Notes: a model not told the origin generated them from the letters alone. Numbered from the stretch's first letter, positions 52,099-60,457 are shown. The stretch is DNA of 64,000 nucleotides from Haloplasma contractile (GCA_016841945.1 JAENYC010000007.1:1-64000); one strand, 5' to 3'. A program made the numbers and translations.

Positions 52099-52142
52099 AC
52101 CATAAAAAAGGCAGAAGAATTCTTCTGTTTTTTTTATGGTTT
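52099..52142 (+). terminator. Terminator behind the Gly/Phe-rich gene
   Basis: A long hairpin: AACCATAAAAAAGGCAGAAGAA pairs with TTCTTCTG and a T-run continuing to TATGGTT. Confidence 0.82.
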
Positions 52143-52211
52143 TATTGAACATGTCTTTATTTACCGTTCATAAAAACATATACAAATGTGTACATGACAT
52201 GTTTTTATTAT

Positions 52212-52433
52212 TTCAATTGCTTGAAAACCATAGATGAACATTAAATCTATGGATTAACGTTAGGAAATCTCACCCTAAAGACAGAACGAATATTAATCAT
52301 CACATAAGTTTATTTTAAACTTAAGGAATGCTCTGAATAGGCTGTTAGCCTCGCTACTTGGTATTTTGATTAATCTTAAGTACGTGCATCATAATCTTTA
52401 CAAGTTATCATGTGGCGTTGCTTAAGATTTTTA
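52212..52433 (-). ncRNA. Putative omega RNA (reRNA) of the IS607 tnpB
   Basis: The 220 nt behind tnpB have no open frame but fold well. On the minus strand: AATCTTAAG (52421-52429) pairs with CTTAAGATT (52372-52380); AGGCT-GTT-AGCCT is at 52339-52351; CCATAGAT pairs with ATCTATGG at 52228-52252; and TTCAA-GCAA-TTGAA is at 52212-52225. TnpB guide RNAs are encoded at exactly this place, with the guide read from DNA past the element's right end. The assignment is by position and structure only. Confidence 0.6.
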
Positions 52434-53174
52434 CTAACTTTTTAATTTTTCTATTCTATCGCTAAATTTATCATTTTTTATTATGTTTGATAAACTAGAC
52501 CAACGTAAATACATTGTCTTTTTATGTTTTAAAAAATTAAAATCTCCTAATGGATTAACATAAGGGAATCTTTCCATTTTATATCCTAATTCTCTTCTTG
52601 CTATCACACACGCTGCACTTCCATGAGAAGATAATCCATATCGTTTCATAAATTTAAATTGTCCTATTATTGATGTATAAGAAGGATTAATTTCTATTAC
52701 TTCTACTCCACATCTACTAGCTTTTGATTTAATCATGTCATAAAACAATTTATAGGCAAATCCTGACAACAACTTAATATTTTTATATTTCTTTACTAGT
52801 TTAGTTAATCTTTCATCCTTTGGATTCTTTTTCAGATTCTCCATTAATCTTTGATGTAGGTTGATTTTTGAATTAGTTTGTTTTTGTATAGCTATTTTAA
52901 TAGACTCTATTTTATCTTTTAATTGATTGATTTGATATCTTCTACATTCAATAAATGATTTTATTTTACCATCAATTTCATTATATAAAGAATTGAATTG
53001 TCTTGCACTTATCTTAAATGTTTTTATATAAGTCTTCTTTAAACTATTCCTTTTTATCTTTCTTACTATAATATCAACAAACAGCTTCCTTTCAATTGAA
53101 CCGAAAAAGGAAGCTGCTTCATCTAAATACTGTGTATATTGATTTTTAATTTTCGTCTGGTAAGTTCGCAACAT
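52434..53174 (-). pseudogene. tnpB: IS607-type TnpB with an internal deletion
   Basis: 246 residues in one frame, against roughly 400-500 for relatives. The N-terminal 110 residues (SIERKLFVDIIVRKIKRNS, KTFKISARQFNSLYNEIDGKIKS) and the C-terminal part (SGFAYKLFYDMIKSKA, VEVIEINPSYTSIIGQFKFMKRYGLSSHGSAACVIARRELG) match TnpB of this group. The middle, including the first RuvC segment with its catalytic Asp, is absent, and the two ends are fused in frame near residue 120-140. It should not cut DNA. It starts inside tnpA (29-nt overlap). Confidence 0.75.
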
Positions 53175-53805
53175 CTTCTATCGCCACCTTTACCTTCTCC
53201 TTTAGAACCTTATTTTTACCACTTCTTAGTCCATACAATTTTCCTGAAAAACTAGTCACTATCGATAATAAATCATCAGTTAATTCTTCATATATTGTTC
53301 TTTCATTAGGTTTATCATCTATTACTTGTATGTTTACATTGTGACTCTTAAAATAAACTTCTAAATAATTAAATCCAAATCGTGTTAATCGGTCTTTATA
53401 TCTTATCGCTAGTGTTGATATTTCCCCATTTCTAGCTCGTTTCATTATTTTGATTAAACCTTTTCTTTTATCATTTAGTCCCGATCCAACATCAGTAATT
53501 ATCTCTATATTATTATACGTTCTTAAATCAAGTTTTTCTTTGATATAATTTACTTGTCTATCTAAATCTCCTTTCCTTTTTTGTTCAAGGGATGCTACCC
53601 TAGCATATATCACAAGGTTTCTTTCAGGTGACAACATATTACTTTCACCTAATAAACGTTCGATTTCACTTCTTGGAAATCTTCGTCTATTAGTAGGTGT
53701 CCTAACTACTTTAATCTTTCCAGATCTATCCCATCTTTGAAGTGTTAGAACAGAAACACCTAAAATTTTCGCTGCTTCTTTTGGAGTATATAATTCTTTT
53801 ATCAT
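53146..53805 (-). CDS. tnpA: IS607-type serine recombinase TnpA
   Basis: 219 residues. An N-terminal MerR-like helix-turn-helix (YTPKEAAKILGVSVLTLQRWDRSGKI) is followed by the serine-recombinase domain: VIYARVASLEQKRKGDLDRQV, DVGSGLNDKRKGL, RYKDRLTRFGF and LLSIVTSFSGKLYG, all typical of IS607 TnpA. At the position of the catalytic Ser after ARV there is Ala, with Ser next to it, so the enzyme may be dead or shifted. The start is ATG 53805, with TTG 53820 as an alternative; no strong binding site is visible. Confidence 0.88.
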   Translation of the reverse strand: MIKELYTPKEAAKILGVSVLTLQRWDRSGKIKVVRTPTNRRRFPRSEIERLLGESNMLSPERNLVIYARVASLEQKRKGDLDRQVNYIKEKLDLRTYNNIEIITDVGSGLNDKRKGLIKIMKRARNGEISTLAIRYKDRLTRFGFNYLEVYFKSHNVNIQVIDDKPNERTIYEELTDDLLSIVTSFSGKLYGLRSGKNKVLKEKVKVAIEDVANLPDEN

Positions 53806-53826
53806 AGGTTTATTATACAATATTTT

Positions 53827-53858
53827 CTAATTTTGTTTATAATTGATTATAAAATTAG
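53827..53858. repeat. Inverted repeat at the IS607 left end
   Basis: CTAATTTT (53827-53834) pairs with AAAATTAG (53851-53858), and the inner TTATAA/TTATAA extends the symmetry. It lies just in front of tnpA and may be a TnpA binding site or part of its promoter. Confidence 0.45.
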
Positions 53859-53883
53859 ATGACAGTTGATAACCCTAACTAAT

Positions 53884-54846
53884 TTAATTAATATTATCCT
53901 TAAAAAAATCTACTAAGTCGTCTAACATTTTATTATTAACTTCATGTCTGACTCCTTCATACATAATCATTTGTGCATTAACATCTAATTGTTTATATAC
54001 CAATTTAGATTTTTTCCAACGTCTTATCATATCTTCGCTAAGTATTTTAATTATTAATTGTCGTTCTTCATCATTAAAAGCATCATCATAATGTAATGTA
54101 TCATTATCATCAAGGTTTCCCATATAAATATATTGTGGAACCTTTTTATAATCATCTATATTGAACTCTATATCCGCTATATCTTTGATATCATATACTC
54201 CAATTGGATATATTAAGTTCTTTCCTTCTAAAGTAGGAACAGGTAAAATTGGCATACAATTGATTCCACCAGAAGCTACCGCTTTTACTTTGTTAGGATG
54301 TAATACTGTATATCGATTTACAAAGCTTCCAGAGGCTGAAAATCCATTCAATAACACTTTGTCATCAACCATCATTTTCATTTTTTTCAATCGTTTTTGA
54401 GCATCATAAATCATACTATTTAGTTGCAAATCTATTCTTGCAAATTTTCCATTATTCTTCATTAAAGTATCTCTATCTAGTGCATGGGTATACATTCTCC
54501 ATTCACTTCTAGGTCTATCAAAAACAGGAACTAATAATGGAAGTTTTAACTTATCAGCAATCTTTCTTGTTTTACCAATTTTAATTAATCTTAATGCATC
54601 CTTATCATGTTCTTCATGTTCATCACTTACTCTACCTGCGTTATTAGGTTCAACTAATAAGTATTTTATTTTATGTTTATCAATATTCTTTGGAATATAT
54701 AAATAGTAGTTAAAATTAAAACCTTTTTTGGGATTTGCTTCGATATTTAGTAGACGAGATTTATTTTTAAAATAATAATATAAAACAATTACAACAAAAA
54801 TAACTATTATTAGTATTATTCTATGTTTTATAATTATTTCTATCAT
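53884..54846 (-). CDS. Membrane-anchored alpha/beta hydrolase
   Basis: 320 residues. One N-terminal membrane segment (residues 8-26) is followed by an alpha/beta-hydrolase-like domain. The nucleophile elbow is LLNGFSASGSF (Ser near residue 174), and a catalytic His is likely in YEGVRHEVN near the C-terminus. PNNAGRVSDEHEEHD and FDRPRSEWRMYTHALDRD are conserved-looking blocks of unknown role. The substrate is unknown. It lies next to the IS607 element and is followed by rlmH upstream in transcription. Confidence 0.72.
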   Translation of the reverse strand: MIEIIIKHRIILIIVIFVVIVLYYYFKNKSRLLNIEANPKKGFNFNYYLYIPKNIDKHKIKYLLVEPNNAGRVSDEHEEHDKDALRLIKIGKTRKIADKLKLPLLVPVFDRPRSEWRMYTHALDRDTLMKNNGKFARIDLQLNSMIYDAQKRLKKMKMMVDDKVLLNGFSASGSFVNRYTVLHPNKVKAVASGGINCMPILPVPTLEGKNLIYPIGVYDIKDIADIEFNIDDYKKVPQYIYMGNLDDNDTLHYDDAFNDEERQLIIKILSEDMIRRWKKSKLVYKQLDVNAQMIMYEGVRHEVNNKMLDDLVDFFKDNIN

Positions 54847-54910
54847 TCAGTCACCTCTATATATACTTATAAATATTTTTTTATAATATTAACTGTTAAA
54901 AGTAATTTTT

Positions 54911-55390
54911 TCATTTATGATACGGTTCATTTTTTATAATTTTAAAAGAACGATATATTTGTTCAAGTAAAATTAATCTCATGAGCTGGTGAGGAAATGT
55001 AAAATTAGAAAAGGAAAGCAATTCATTTGAACGATCAATGACTTCTTTACTCAAACCGTTAGAACCCCCTATCACAAAGACAATGTCCCGCCCATTGTAT
55101 ATCATATGCTTATTAAAAAAATCAGCTAATTGTTCACTGTTTTTTTCTTTGCCCTTAATAGCTAGTGAAATGACATAATCATTTTGTGCGATTTTAGACA
55201 TTATTTTACTTCCTTCTATAGTTAAAACTTGTCGTAATTCATTAACAGTTAAATTCTCTGGTGCTTTTTCATCAGGTACTTCTATTAACTTAAGTTTTAT
55301 ATAGGGTGTTAATCGTTTTATATATTCATTGATTCCACCTTCTAGATACTTTTCTTTTATCTTTCCAACACTAATGATTTTTATCTTCAT
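54911..55390 (-). CDS. rlmH: 23S rRNA pseudouridine1915 N3-methyltransferase RlmH
   Basis: 159 residues, exactly the family length. It begins MKIKIISVGKIKEKY. The SPOUT knot region shows VFVIGGSNGLSKEV and the C-terminal FTFPHQLMRLILLEQIYRSFKI ending in YHK, all diagnostic. It methylates pseudouridine 1915 of 23S rRNA on the 70S ribosome. It follows walJ by 15 nt, the same neighbourhood as in Bacillus (yycJ ... rlmH). Confidence 0.97.
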   Translation of the reverse strand: MKIKIISVGKIKEKYLEGGINEYIKRLTPYIKLKLIEVPDEKAPENLTVNELRQVLTIEGSKIMSKIAQNDYVISLAIKGKEKNSEQLADFFNKHMIYNGRDIVFVIGGSNGLSKEVIDRSNELLSFSNFTFPHQLMRLILLEQIYRSFKIIKNEPYHK

Positions 55391-55405
55391 TCAATCACCA
55401 ACTTA

Positions 55406-56191
55406 TTATAAAAGGGTTGATTCACTTAGTTCATATTGTTTAGCAACAATGAATTTAATATCATTCTGATGAATGCATTGAGAGAATACTTCTTTTACTG
55501 TAAGTAATAATATATCCTCATTATTTGCTTCTTCGCTAATATGCGCTAAATAGATAACTTTAGTTCGCTTACTAACAACACGCAACAATGTATGTAATGC
55601 ATCTTCATTACATAAATGTCCATTATCACCAAGTATTCGTTTTTTAAGACTCCACGGTCTTTTCGTACACATCAGCATCTCTATATTATGATTCGTTTCC
55701 ATAATGTATACATCAGCATCTTTAATCTTTTCTTCGTTCTCCTGGCTAATATAACCTGAATCCGTTAAATAAACAATCTTTTTACCTTCACCTCTAATCA
55801 CATAGCCAAAAGGTTCTAAAGCATCATGTGATACAAGAAAAGGAATAATGCTTGTATCATTTAAATAAACTTCTTCTTCTGTATCTATCACATTATAGTA
55901 TTCATAAGTAATACCTATTTTCTTTCTTGACACTATAGCTTTATAGGTACCATGACTTAATATAATATAAATTGAATGTCTTTTAATTAATACCGCTAAT
56001 CCTTTTATATGGTCTGTATGCTCATGTGTAATAAAAATAGCATCGATTTCATCAATCGTCACATTTACTTCATTCAATCTATTTTTTAAAGCTTTATACG
56101 TTATACCAACATCAATTAAAAATTTATTTTGTTTTGTTTCTATTAACGTACAATTACCCTTACTACCACTTGCAAGCATTGTTATTTTCAT
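55406..56191 (-). CDS. walJ: WalJ/YycJ metallo-beta-lactamase-fold protein
   Basis: 261 residues. It begins TMLASGSKGNCTLIE and carries the zinc motif THEHTDHIKG near residue 55, a second His in VSHDALEPFGY and DSGYIS, the YycJ pattern. The protein is linked to the WalRK cell-wall system and to DNA repair in relatives and has nuclease-type fold; its exact reaction is unsettled. The walRKHI genes are not in this window, so here walJ is separated from them. In tandem with rlmH. Confidence 0.92.
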   Translation of the reverse strand: MKITMLASGSKGNCTLIETKQNKFLIDVGITYKALKNRLNEVNVTIDEIDAIFITHEHTDHIKGLAVLIKRHSIYIILSHGTYKAIVSRKKIGITYEYYNVIDTEEEVYLNDTSIIPFLVSHDALEPFGYVIRGEGKKIVYLTDSGYISQENEEKIKDADVYIMETNHNIEMLMCTKRPWSLKKRILGDNGHLCNEDALHTLLRVVSKRTKVIYLAHISEEANNEDILLLTVKEVFSQCIHQNDIKFIVAKQYELSESTLL

Positions 56192-56244
56192 CTTACCACA
56201 TCCTCACATCAACCTATTGTACCATAAACGATGTGTATTTTCTA

Positions 56245-57360
56245 TTATAATATTCCTTTCAAACATTCTTTTTTTATCCATCCAAATTCAGTCTTGGATT
56301 TTACTAATGCGTAATCCTGATGAGATAGAACATATTTTACTATAGAACCTTTCTTTATTCTTAAAAACCTTGAAACATAGTCTATTTTATAAGGATTAAA
56401 TAGACACGAATCATTATCTTTAATGATAAAGTCATTAAAGATATACCCCACTTTTTTCGTATCCAAATTCTTAACTAAAGAGAATATTTGATCTTCCTCA
56501 ATGACTTTCACCTTATTAAGTTTCCAATCAATTTTCACAAGACGTTCATCAAATGGTATACAATCTTTAATCACTTCAAATGTCAGATGTTTATCTTCAT
56601 CAACTTGTTTATAATAATATTTTTCTTTAATTTTTGTGATGACCAATGCATTTAATTGCTTGTTTCCTTTTATAGTTCCACCATCGATACATATAATATT
56701 CTTATCCTTTAAATGAATGATATCGTTATTGATGCTTAAAGGACGAATATTTTGGGTTGGCCAATGCCCAACAACGACAGTTTTACCTGAGATATTTTTC
56801 TTTTGATAATATGCATCTGTTCTTAAGATAGAATTTACACTACTATCTCTCCAATCTTTTACTTCATCAATTCCTGAATGAACAAAAATATGACCATTTA
56901 ATTCTAAACCATAAGGCAAATTACATAAGAACAAAATATCATCTTTAACATAATCTAATAAAATTTCCTTTAATTCTTTACCAGACCTAATCGAATGAAT
57001 ATCAACTTTATATTTTATCAACCATTCTTTCAGCAAACCATTTCTTTTTGATTTTTTTAGTGCATCTAATAAAACATCACTCATATCATCGTTCATAAGG
57101 TATTTTTGAAAAATATATTCATGATTACCACTAACGATATAGGTTCTCTTTCTATCATTCAATTTTCTAATTAATTTAAGTGTTTCGATATTTTGATCAC
57201 CTTTATTAATAAAATCACCTAAAATAATCAGATAATCTTCTTCATTAATTTTAATTTTCTTTAATAAAGAGGTTAGATATTCAAAGTAACCATGTACATC
57301 GCTGATTACTATAATTTTATATTCTCCACTATCTTTTAATGTCAATAATCGATTTTCCAT
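56245..57360 (-). CDS. Metallophosphoesterase (PPP-like)
   Basis: 371 residues. The dimetal motifs are in order: VISDVHGYFEYL (residues 18-29), LGDFINKGDQ, SGNHEY, then GHWPTQNIRPL and a His in HVHSGID-like FVHSGID. This is the bis(5'-nucleosyl)-tetraphosphatase/serine-threonine phosphatase group. The last 120 residues are an added domain of unknown function. Its gene lies between serS and walJ, behind the serS terminator. Confidence 0.85.
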   Translation of the reverse strand: MENRLLTLKDSGEYKIIVISDVHGYFEYLTSLLKKIKINEEDYLIILGDFINKGDQNIETLKLIRKLNDRKRTYIVSGNHEYIFQKYLMNDDMSDVLLDALKKSKRNGLLKEWLIKYKVDIHSIRSGKELKEILLDYVKDDILFLCNLPYGLELNGHIFVHSGIDEVKDWRDSSVNSILRTDAYYQKKNISGKTVVVGHWPTQNIRPLSINNDIIHLKDKNIICIDGGTIKGNKQLNALVITKIKEKYYYKQVDEDKHLTFEVIKDCIPFDERLVKIDWKLNKVKVIEEDQIFSLVKNLDTKKVGYIFNDFIIKDNDSCLFNPYKIDYVSRFLRIKKGSIVKYVLSHQDYALVKSKTEFGWIKKECLKGIL

Positions 57361-57379
57361 CTACTCACACCTACTTCTA

Positions 57380-57405
57380 AAAGGCCTATCTTTCAATAGG
57401 CCTTT
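57380..57405 (-). terminator. Terminator behind serS
   Basis: AAAGGCCTAT pairs perfectly with ATAGGCCTTT around CTTTCA; the T-run on the minus strand is short. Confidence 0.7.
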
Positions 57406-57409
57406 ATAA

Positions 57410-58687
57410 TTATTTTATAACTTTTACTCCACTCATATAAGGTTGTAACACATCCGGTATTAATACTGTACCATCTTCCTGCTGATAGTTTTCAATGATT
57501 GCAGCCCATGTACGACCAACGGCCAATCCAGAACCATTTAGCGTATGAACAAACTCAGGTTTTCCTTTTGGAGTACGTCTAAATTTTATATTTGCTCTAC
57601 GCGCCTGATAATCTTCAAAATTACTACAAGATGAGATCTCTTTATAGTTTTGGTAAGACGGCATCCAAACTTCAAGGTCATATGTTTTGGCAGCACTAAA
57701 TCCTAAATCACCCCCGCATAGATTCACTACTCGATATGGTAATTCTAACAATTTTAATATTTTTTCAGCTTCTTCTGTTAATTGTTCTAATATTTTATAT
57801 GAATCTTCTGGTTTACAAAATTTAACTAACTCAACTTTATTAAATTGATGTAGTCTAATTATTCCTCTTGTATCTCTTCCTGCAGAACCTGCTTCTGATC
57901 TAAAACAAGGTGTGTAGGCGCAATAAGAAATTGGCAAACTCTCTAAGTTTAATATTTCATCACGATGATAGTTAGTAACTGGTACTTCAGCCGTAGGTAC
58001 TAAGAAATAATTTTGATTGTCATGTAATTTAAACGCATCTTCTTCAAACTTAGGAAGTTGTCCTGTTCCCGTCATGCTTTCTCGGTTTACAATAGCAGGT
58101 GGCATCAATTCTTCATAATGATGTTTGTTTATATGTACATCCAACATAAAACTTATTAAGGCACGTTCTAATTTCGCACCAAGACCTCTGTATATAACAA
58201 AGCGAGAACCAGTTATCTTTCCTGCTCGATTAAAGTCAACCAAGTTGAGATCTTCTGCTAGTTCCCAATGAGGTTTACTTTTAAAACTAAACTTAGGTGG
58301 TTGACCTACTTTCTTAAGTTCTACGTTATCTTTTTCAGATGTTCCACGTGGAACATTTTTATTAGGTAAATTGGGTGTCATCAACAAAATTCGTTGTATT
58401 TCATCATCGATTTGTCTTAATTTGTCATCTAATTCTTTAATCTTCTCTGTATCTAAATTCATTTCATCAAGTAAAGGTTGAATATCTTTCTTTTCTCTTT
58501 TGTATTGTCCTATTTTTTTAGAAACAGTATTTTTTTGTGCTTTTAATTTTTCTACCTCTATAATAATGTCTCTTCTTTTTTTATCCAATTCTTTAAACTG
58601 ATCTAAATAATCAAAATCACCATTCCTTAAACTTAAACGCTTTTTTACTTCATCATAGTTATCTCTTAAATATTTTGTGTCTAACAT
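57410..58687 (-). CDS. serS: Seryl-tRNA synthetase
   Basis: 425 residues, normal length. The N-terminal coiled-coil arm (residues 30-100) that binds the tRNA-Ser variable arm is visible. Class II motifs follow: [39 protein letters not shown] (motif 2) and [17 protein letters not shown] (motif 3). Expression is under a serine T-box leader. The codons for NVPRGTS at about residue 113 create a perfect parS palindrome (58340-58355). Start behind AAAGGAGG. Confidence 0.97.
   Translation of the reverse strand: MLDTKYLRDNYDEVKKRLSLRNGDFDYLDQFKELDKKRRDIIIEVEKLKAQKNTVSKKIGQYKREKKDIQPLLDEMNLDTEKIKELDDKLRQIDDEIQRILLMTPNLPNKNVPRGTSEKDNVELKKVGQPPKFSFKSKPHWELAEDLNLVDFNRAGKITGSRFVIYRGLGAKLERALISFMLDVHINKHHYEELMPPAIVNRESMTGTGQLPKFEEDAFKLHDNQNYFLVPTAEVPVTNYHRDEILNLESLPISYCAYTPCFRSEAGSAGRDTRGIIRLHQFNKVELVKFCKPEDSYKILEQLTEEAEKILKLLELPYRVVNLCGGDLGFSAAKTYDLEVWMPSYQNYKEISSCSNFEDYQARRANIKFRRTPKGKPEFVHTLNGSGLAVGRTWAAIIENYQQEDGTVLIPDVLQPYMSGVKVIK
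58340..58355. promoter_or_regulatory. parS site inside serS
   Basis: TGTTCCACGTGGAACA is a perfect 16-bp palindrome and matches the ParB/Spo0J site (TGTTNCACGTGAAACA in Bacillus) except for the A/G exchange that makes it symmetric. It lies in the serS coding region, about 6 kb from gyrB, where origin-proximal centromere sites are expected. Confidence 0.88.
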
Positions 58688-58712
58688 TTTTTCCTCCTTT
58701 TAAATTATGTAA

Positions 58713-58930
58713 TAAAAAAACTCGTCCCACTGTAAGGGACGAGTTAACCCGCGTTGCCACCCTAGTTAGAGTCTTCACTCTCAACTTTATAAAGATAACG
58801 GTTTAGCCGAAAATGTTTTAACATTTTACTCAAAGGGAGATTCATAATAGTATTACATCAGTTCACACCACCACTGACTCTCTTAAGTAATAATCTATTA
58901 TTACTAATCCTTATCATCGCTTTCATATTA
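58713..58930 (-). promoter_or_regulatory. T-box riboswitch (serine) upstream of serS
   Basis: The T-box core AGGGTGGCAACGCGGG (58748-58763) is followed by a terminator (AACTCGTCCC pairing with GGGACGAGTT, then seven T). Upstream on the transcript is a Stem I region with a candidate specifier TCT (58838-58840) in GAATCTCCC, a Ser codon, which fits the gene behind it. Uncharged tRNA-Ser would pair with both elements and prevent termination. Confidence 0.95.
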
Positions 58931-58936
58931 TTTTCT

Positions 58937-58965
58937 ATTTTATTCACCTTTTATATATTTGTCAA
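58937..58965 (-). promoter_or_regulatory. Sigma-A promoter of the serS T-box transcript
   Basis: TTGACA (58960-58965) and TAAAAT (58937-58942) with a 17-nt spacer. The -35 box is inside the last codons of pdxT and the -10 box overlaps its stop codon. Confidence 0.8.
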
Positions 58966-59512
58966 CCAAATTAATAAAATATTTTCCAATTTTATAATCT
59001 TCTGTTAGTTCCGGATGGAATGATGTTGCTAAGATGTTATTTTGTTTAACAGCTACTATGGCATCTTTATGTTTACCTAACACATCAACTTCATCTCCAG
59101 CCACTTCAACATACGGTGCTCGAATATATATACCTTCTACATCTCCTATGTCCTTTAAATGAACAGTTTCTTCAAAACTATGAACTTGTCTACCGAACGC
59201 ATTACGTTTTAATCGAACATTCAGTACACCAATATGCGTGGGGTATCCTATGTTTTCTTTTGCGAGAAGTATCATTCCTGCACATGTTCCAAACACTGGT
59301 TTACTCGAACAAAAAGATTTTAAATCTTTCATAAAATGATATCTATCTATAAGACGTCTAATCGCTGTACTTTCACCACCTGGTATAATCAAACCATCTA
59401 TTTCATCTAATTGTTCTGGCTTCTTTACTAGAAGTGTTTCAACACCAATCTGTTCAAAATAATGTTTGTGATTATAATAAGAACCCTGCAAAGCTAATAT
59501 ACCTATTTTCAT
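58940..59512 (-). CDS. pdxT: Pyridoxal 5'-phosphate synthase glutaminase subunit
   Basis: 190 residues. Class I glutaminase with catalytic Cys77 in FGTCAGMI, the PGGESTAIRR oxyanion loop near residue 45, and the His-Glu pair in TSFHPELTED. It supplies ammonia to PdxS, which builds PLP from ribose 5-phosphate, glyceraldehyde 3-phosphate and glutamine. Unlike the usual adjacent pair, it is 965 nt from pdxS. Start ATG after AGAGAGTGATC. Confidence 0.96.
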   Translation of the reverse strand: MKIGILALQGSYYNHKHYFEQIGVETLLVKKPEQLDEIDGLIIPGGESTAIRRLIDRYHFMKDLKSFCSSKPVFGTCAGMILLAKENIGYPTHIGVLNVRLKRNAFGRQVHSFEETVHLKDIGDVEGIYIRAPYVEVAGDEVDVLGKHKDAIVAVKQNNILATSFHPELTEDYKIGKYFINLVDKYIKGE

Positions 59513-59601
59513 ATGATCACTCTCTCTTTTTATTATTCCATATCTATTGTATATTATAATACCTAAAAGTCAATATCTAATTGAAACCTTTTTTTTAATT
59601 T

Positions 59602-59633
59602 CTACAAAAGGTTCCACGTAGAACATTTTGTAG
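59602..59633. repeat. 32-nt palindrome with a parS-like centre
   Basis: CTACAAAAGGTTCCAC is followed by GTAGAACATTTTGTAG; the arms match at 14 of 16 positions. The central 16 nt GGTTCCACGTAGAACA (59610-59625) differ from the serS parS site at two positions. It lies in non-coding DNA between pdxT and pdxS. Confidence 0.7.
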
Positions 59634-59982
59634 AAAATCATCATGAATCTTCTTTAAAAACTAATGCATTTTCTTATCATCTTATTTTAAAAAAGTAAAC
59701 TTAATTTTATATGTTGTTTATTTATTCATTAACTTTAAATTCACATTTTGTGATGATTATATAGATGATACTAATGTAAAAGTTTAATATCTACATTATT
59801 GATAATTACTGTTCAGATGAAATAATTAAGCATGATACGTCCTCATATTCATGTTTTAATAAGATAACTCATAAACATATATTTAACATTGACAAAGGTT
59901 CCTGATATGAATACTAACTAGTTTCTAAAATAGATAATAAACTACAAAAGAATGTTGAAAATTTCAACTCTTTTATTTTATA
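59634..59982. other. AT-rich non-coding stretch
   Basis: No gene, no strong hairpin and no recognisable RNA. It is the part of the pdxT-pdxS gap between the palindrome and the plus-strand promoter. Confidence 0.4.
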
Positions 59983-60011
59983 TTGATTAAATATTATTTT
60001 TCGTCTATACT
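59983..60011 (+). promoter_or_regulatory. Sigma-A promoter of the orphan structured RNA
   Basis: TTGATT (59983-59988) and TATACT (60006-60011) with a 17-nt spacer. The predicted start is near 60018, reading away from gyrA on the plus strand and against the local genes. Confidence 0.7.
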
Positions 60012-60017
60012 TAGGAG

Positions 60018-60144
60018 TGAATACGATATGGTATTTACACATCCATTTCGTATGGGCTAGACTATTGGCTTTATAAGCCATCAATCACCAATCCGATATA
60101 ATAGTCGCTTGACAAATTTATTATATCGGATTGGTGATTTTTTG
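60018..60144 (+). ncRNA. Orphan structured RNA, small RNA or riboswitch-like
   Basis: About 125 nt from a promoter to a terminator. Hairpin 1: ATACGA-x-ATGG (60021-60031) with CCAT-x-TCGTAT (60043-60053). A small hairpin GGCTT/AAGCC lies at 60067-60079. The terminator has a perfect 21-bp stem (60083-60103 with 60119-60139) and six T. GACTATT (60060-60066) can also pair with AATAGTC (60100-60106), which would break the terminator stem, as in a switch. No known riboswitch consensus is recognised and no plus-strand gene follows. Confidence 0.65.
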
Positions 60145-60426
60145 TATAACTTATTTTTCACCACCCGCACACCAGGTGGTTTATTATTTTGCAAAAGTTA
60201 AAAGATCTAAAGGCTAAAGTTAATAATTAAAGGAAACATGTAAACTTGGTCTTATCATAGTAACAAGACTAAAAACATTGATAACTTCAACCATATACTA
60301 ATTAGCATTGAAGAAAGAACACTTAATACGATGCGTATAAAAAATCATTAATAATCTTGTAAAGTGAATAAAACATTCTGTTTTGATATCCTAATTCAAA
60401 ACTAGAATCATTATTATTAAATTACA
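60145..60426. other. Non-coding stretch behind the structured RNA
   Basis: It contains a second hairpin (ACCACC/GGTGGT, about 60160-60180, followed by a T-rich run), a 13-codon frame starting TTG at 60190 (LQKLKDLKAKVNN) without a binding site, and a weak hairpin TTGGTCTT/AAGACTAA at about 60246-60272. No gene is supported; it may be the remains of one. Confidence 0.35.
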
Positions 60427-60457
60427 TAAAAAACGGTTAAGCACAAAGTGCTTAACC
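60427..60457 (-). terminator. Terminator behind pdxS
   Basis: GGTTAAGCAC pairs perfectly with GTGCTTAACC around AAA, with a T-run on the minus strand. Confidence 0.88.

Larger units (their letters stand above)
52210..53880 (-). mobile_element. IS607-type insertion sequence (decayed)
   Basis: A serine-recombinase tnpA overlapped by a tnpB, both on the minus strand, with a structured non-coding region behind tnpB and an inverted repeat in front of tnpA. This is the IS607 layout. Such elements have no terminal inverted repeats and make no clear target duplication, so the ends are approximate. The tnpB carries a large internal deletion, so the element is probably not intact. Confidence 0.8.

Noticed and set aside
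51876-52103. Pro/Asn/Lys-rich frames on the minus strand
   Set aside because: They are the complement of the Gly/Phe repeats at 51850-52086; a repeated sequence opens several frames. The plus frame has the binding site and the terminator.
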